NCBI GenBank assembly: GCA_001798135.1
Contig: MGRJ01000030.1
Coordinates: 1 to 64,000 of the forward strand
Reading direction: 5' to 3'
From: Deltaproteobacteria bacterium RIFCSPHIGHO2_02_FULL_40_28
GTDB lineage: Bacteria > UBA10199 > 2-12-FULL-40-28
DNA length: 64,000 nucleotides
Part shown: piece by piece, positions 62,035 through 64,000 of the stretch
Numbering within the stretch: the stretch's first letter is position 1
Layout: every line of letters starts with the position of its first letter
The notes under the pieces: model-generated
Told to the model about the DNA's origin: nothing
Database searches by the model: none
Seen by the model: only the letters and a program-made list of their open reading frames with translations
Position numbers and translations under genes: made by a program

Positions 62035-63462
62035 CTATAATACTTGTGATAATTCTGTAATAGCTCTTTCAACACTCTTTCGTGTTAACTCAGTAGAACT
62101 TTCTTTAAGATTCTTGCCCTCATCAACAAAGGGAAAATTCGGAATATGTGCTACTGTATGAGCATGCCATGTAAGCTTATAAACAGGAGGATCATAACTT
62201 GCACCATTTGCAGCCTTCTGCTCTTCTAACTTCCAAGATCCTTCATTCTTTGTAAAACTATTTTGTCCTCCAGATATATTCCCCCATGAAACTAGAACTG
62301 TGCCAGGAGAAGGGTCTGATCTACGTCCTTGAATTCTGTAATAAACTGTTCCAACATCAACACCCTTAAATTCCCCTCTGACACTATATGTGAGAATATC
62401 CCCACTTAGCTTCGAATCACTATTACCATTACCACTAGCAATAATTCTATCAAAAGCTGGTTTATTCTGACCTAATAATATTTTTACCGCTTCATTAATA
62501 TTTCTAATTGTTACATACCCAACAATTGTTCGGTCAAAATCAAAAGTATTACCACCTAAATCATTAATAGTTGGTTCTGGATCCGAAGTGACTTTATTTA
62601 ACCTTCCTGAAAATTGAGAAGCTGGTACTGGAGGTAAAGGCGCCACAGGCACTGCCCCTGGTACTTCAGGAGGAAGTACCACTCCTGGTACATCAGGTAC
62701 TCTAGGAGGTACTGGTGTTCTCCCACCAGGGGGAACTGGTACTGCTCCGGGGACAGGAGTTACGCCTGGTGCTGGTGTTGCCCCTTCTACAGGCAGCGCT
62801 TCACCACCCGCTGGTGCTGCTCCTTCTACTGGCGCACCCTCTACTGGTTGCCCACCTTCTTCAACTGCGGTTTCTGCACCCTCAGTTGATTCTTCTGATT
62901 CTGTATCATCTGTAATTGTTCCTGGCGCAATGCTAAAACGAAGACCCGCCCCAAAAGCCGATCCACCAACAGAATGACCAATATTGTTATTAAAATAAAT
63001 CGATGAAACTCCAATGCTTCGATAACCCGCACGCGCACGAAGGCCGGCTGTAAAATCAATCTTTTTTCCCTTCATCAAAAAATCTAAACCTAACTGCGCA
63101 CCCGCTCCCACATAGGTGTTGGTGGTTACAAAGGGATCAGAAAGCCCACTCCCAAAAGGAGCCTGCCCACGCATAATGCCCATCTCGGCATAGGGCCCTA
63201 ACGAAATGCCAATATTTTTTAAACGAAGTTCGGCACCTGCACTAACATCCAAACCATAGCGGTCCATCTGAGCATTTGTTTTTTGATCATCAATGTTTTT
63301 CCGGGTTTGTGAAACAACAGCAGCACCTTCTATGTAGAGCAAGCCATTATTAGCATGAAAGCCAAACGTTTCTTCGGTTCCTAAATACGCACCTTCGTTA
63401 TCCTTTTTTGTTGTGAAAATATCAACGCCGCCACCAACATAGGGCGTAATTTTAATGGCCAT
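62035..63462 (-). CDS. Beta-barrel-like protein with Pro-rich linker, unknown
   Basis: Protein of 475 residues. N-terminal about 190 residues alternate Gly and aromatic strands as in outer-membrane barrels (YLGTEETFGFHANNGLLYIE, LGLDFLMKGKKIDFTAGLRA). Residues about 190-290 are a Pro/Val/Glu/Gly-rich repeat linker (PVEGAPVEGAAP). The C-terminal about 180 residues are a separate domain. No export signal is visible at the start, which is odd for a barrel. GGGAGG precedes ATG 63462. No known family. Confidence 0.55.
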   Translation of the reverse strand: MAIKITPYVGGGVDIFTTKKDNEGAYLGTEETFGFHANNGLLYIEGAAVVSQTRKNIDDQKTNAQMDRYGLDVSAGAELRLKNIGISLGPYAEMGIMRGQAPFGSGLSDPFVTTNTYVGAGAQLGLDFLMKGKKIDFTAGLRARAGYRSIGVSSIYFNNNIGHSVGGSAFGAGLRFSIAPGTITDDTESEESTEGAETAVEEGGQPVEGAPVEGAAPAGGEALPVEGATPAPGVTPVPGAVPVPPGGRTPVPPRVPDVPGVVLPPEVPGAVPVAPLPPVPASQFSGRLNKVTSDPEPTINDLGGNTFDFDRTIVGYVTIRNINEAVKILLGQNKPAFDRIIASGNGNSDSKLSGDILTYSVRGEFKGVDVGTVYYRIQGRRSDPSPGTVLVSWGNISGGQNSFTKNEGSWKLEEQKAANGASYDPPVYKLTWHAHTVAHIPNFPFVDEGKNLKESSTELTRKSVERAITELSQVL

Positions 63463-63672
63463 GTCATGCCTCCCGCTGCAACCTGAATGGGCTCAATTGA
63501 ATGAAAACTCAAGTAAAACCAATCTTCAAATGCGGTATCGGCCTTCCCTTGAAAAAAGTTGTGAGGAATTTTTAAATTGAAGTAAAATTATATAACCTAT
63601 TGATTTATATATGTTTTATTTGTAATTTGAAGGGGGTTGGCTATCCTCTTGGATGAGATTTTTCATGGGCCT

Positions 63673-63975
63673 TTATTTTTTATTTTCTTCTTCGATCCTA
63701 ACTTTCAAAAATTCTACATCCATCTTATCACTGGGACGAATTGTATCCTTCATGCGAATTAATAATTCTTTTTTAACAACAGGAATTGAAACTCCATCTA
63801 ATGAAAAAAATTCGATGCTATTTTTAGCTTCAGTATAATCAATGCCACAAGCCTTGAACTTCTGGCGCGCGTGAATAGCGGCCATCTGTTGAATCATCCA
63901 TTGATGAGCCTCTTTCATAGTTTTAAATCGATAAACCCCTTTAGGAATAAGAGCCCTTCCCTGAATTTGAGACAT
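63673..63975 (-). CDS. Small protein, possible TA-associated, near window edge
   Basis: Protein of 100 residues. ALIPKGVYRFKTMKEAHQWM near the start resembles short proteins that sit beside nucleotidyltransferase toxins, by my recollection only. Middle is hydrophilic and the end is Lys/Glu-rich. A partner, if any, would lie beyond 64000. The 210 bp upstream of the previous gene (63463-63672) shows nothing I can name. Confidence 0.4.
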   Translation of the reverse strand: MSQIQGRALIPKGVYRFKTMKEAHQWMIQQMAAIHARQKFKACGIDYTEAKNSIEFFSLDGVSIPVVKKELLIRMKDTIRPSDKMDVEFLKVRIEEENKK

Positions 63976-64000
63976 TGTTTTTTGTAAAATTCTGGCATCG

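Overview
The window reads as one contiguous chromosome segment of a low-GC, Gram-negative bacterium. An outer-membrane lifestyle is indicated by RseP, SecDF/YajC, lipoprotein-like and beta-barrel-like proteins, and the PssA/Psd phospholipid pathway. Gene orders such as tgt-yajC-secD-secF-recJ, rpsB-tsf-pyrH-frr-uppS-cdsA-dxr-rseP-tsaB and ilvN-psd-pssA-leuA-leuB-asd fit a deltaproteobacterial-grade lineage. That placement is inference from synteny and protein style; no rRNA or tRNA gene was seen. Layout: 0.2-7.1 kb holds an orphan XRE regulator, a trehalose module (GH15 hydrolase, OtsB, and an OtsA fused to a membrane sensor-like domain), two orphan antitoxins (HicB and a ribbon-helix-helix protein) and a phasin-like protein. 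7.2-13.1 kb is housekeeping: recJ, secF, secD, yajC, tgt. 13.1-15.8 kb is a toxin-antitoxin (TA) island. 15.8-24.3 kb carries alaS, recA with an SOS-box-like site, a Cys-rich lipoprotein-like surface protein, a thioredoxin-like protein and cinA. 24.3-30.2 kb is a sulfur-assimilation and cysteine/threonine cluster built on the CysO sulfur-carrier route (two cysteine synthases, threonine synthase, NIL protein, Mec-like JAMM protease, CysO-like carrier, ATP sulfurylase). 30.3-34.2 kb has gatB, mtnA, ilvE and pgpA. 34.3-43.4 kb has a large low-complexity protein, an aldo/keto reductase and the asd-leuB-leuA-pssA-psd-ilvN group. 43.5-51.3 kb is the rpsB-to-tsaB translation, isoprenoid and envelope operon. 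52.2-60.0 kb is a second, larger TA/defence-like island (two DUF4143 ATPases, Fic, three HigBA-type loci, two nucleotidyltransferase loci). 60.6-64 kb holds lineage-specific proteins. The most notable pattern is in the TA loci. At five of them the antitoxin or partner gene looks intact and the toxin gene is internally deleted or reduced to a few codons, in several cases behind a preserved operator or promoter: the XRE gene at 0.3 kb, hicAB at 6.0 kb, the RHH locus at 6.4 kb, a DUF6036-like nucleotidyltransferase at 57.4 kb and a HigB at 58.2 kb. A 131-bp MITE-like element with terminal inverted repeats is present in two identical copies, each with a 5-bp target duplication. One copy separates a higB from its higA; the other removes the 5' end of a second higB. 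A separate short palindromic repeat (core GTGCCTGGCAC) occurs nine times, always in the same orientation and mostly next to 3' ends of accessory genes; one copy encodes the C-terminus of the Fic protein.
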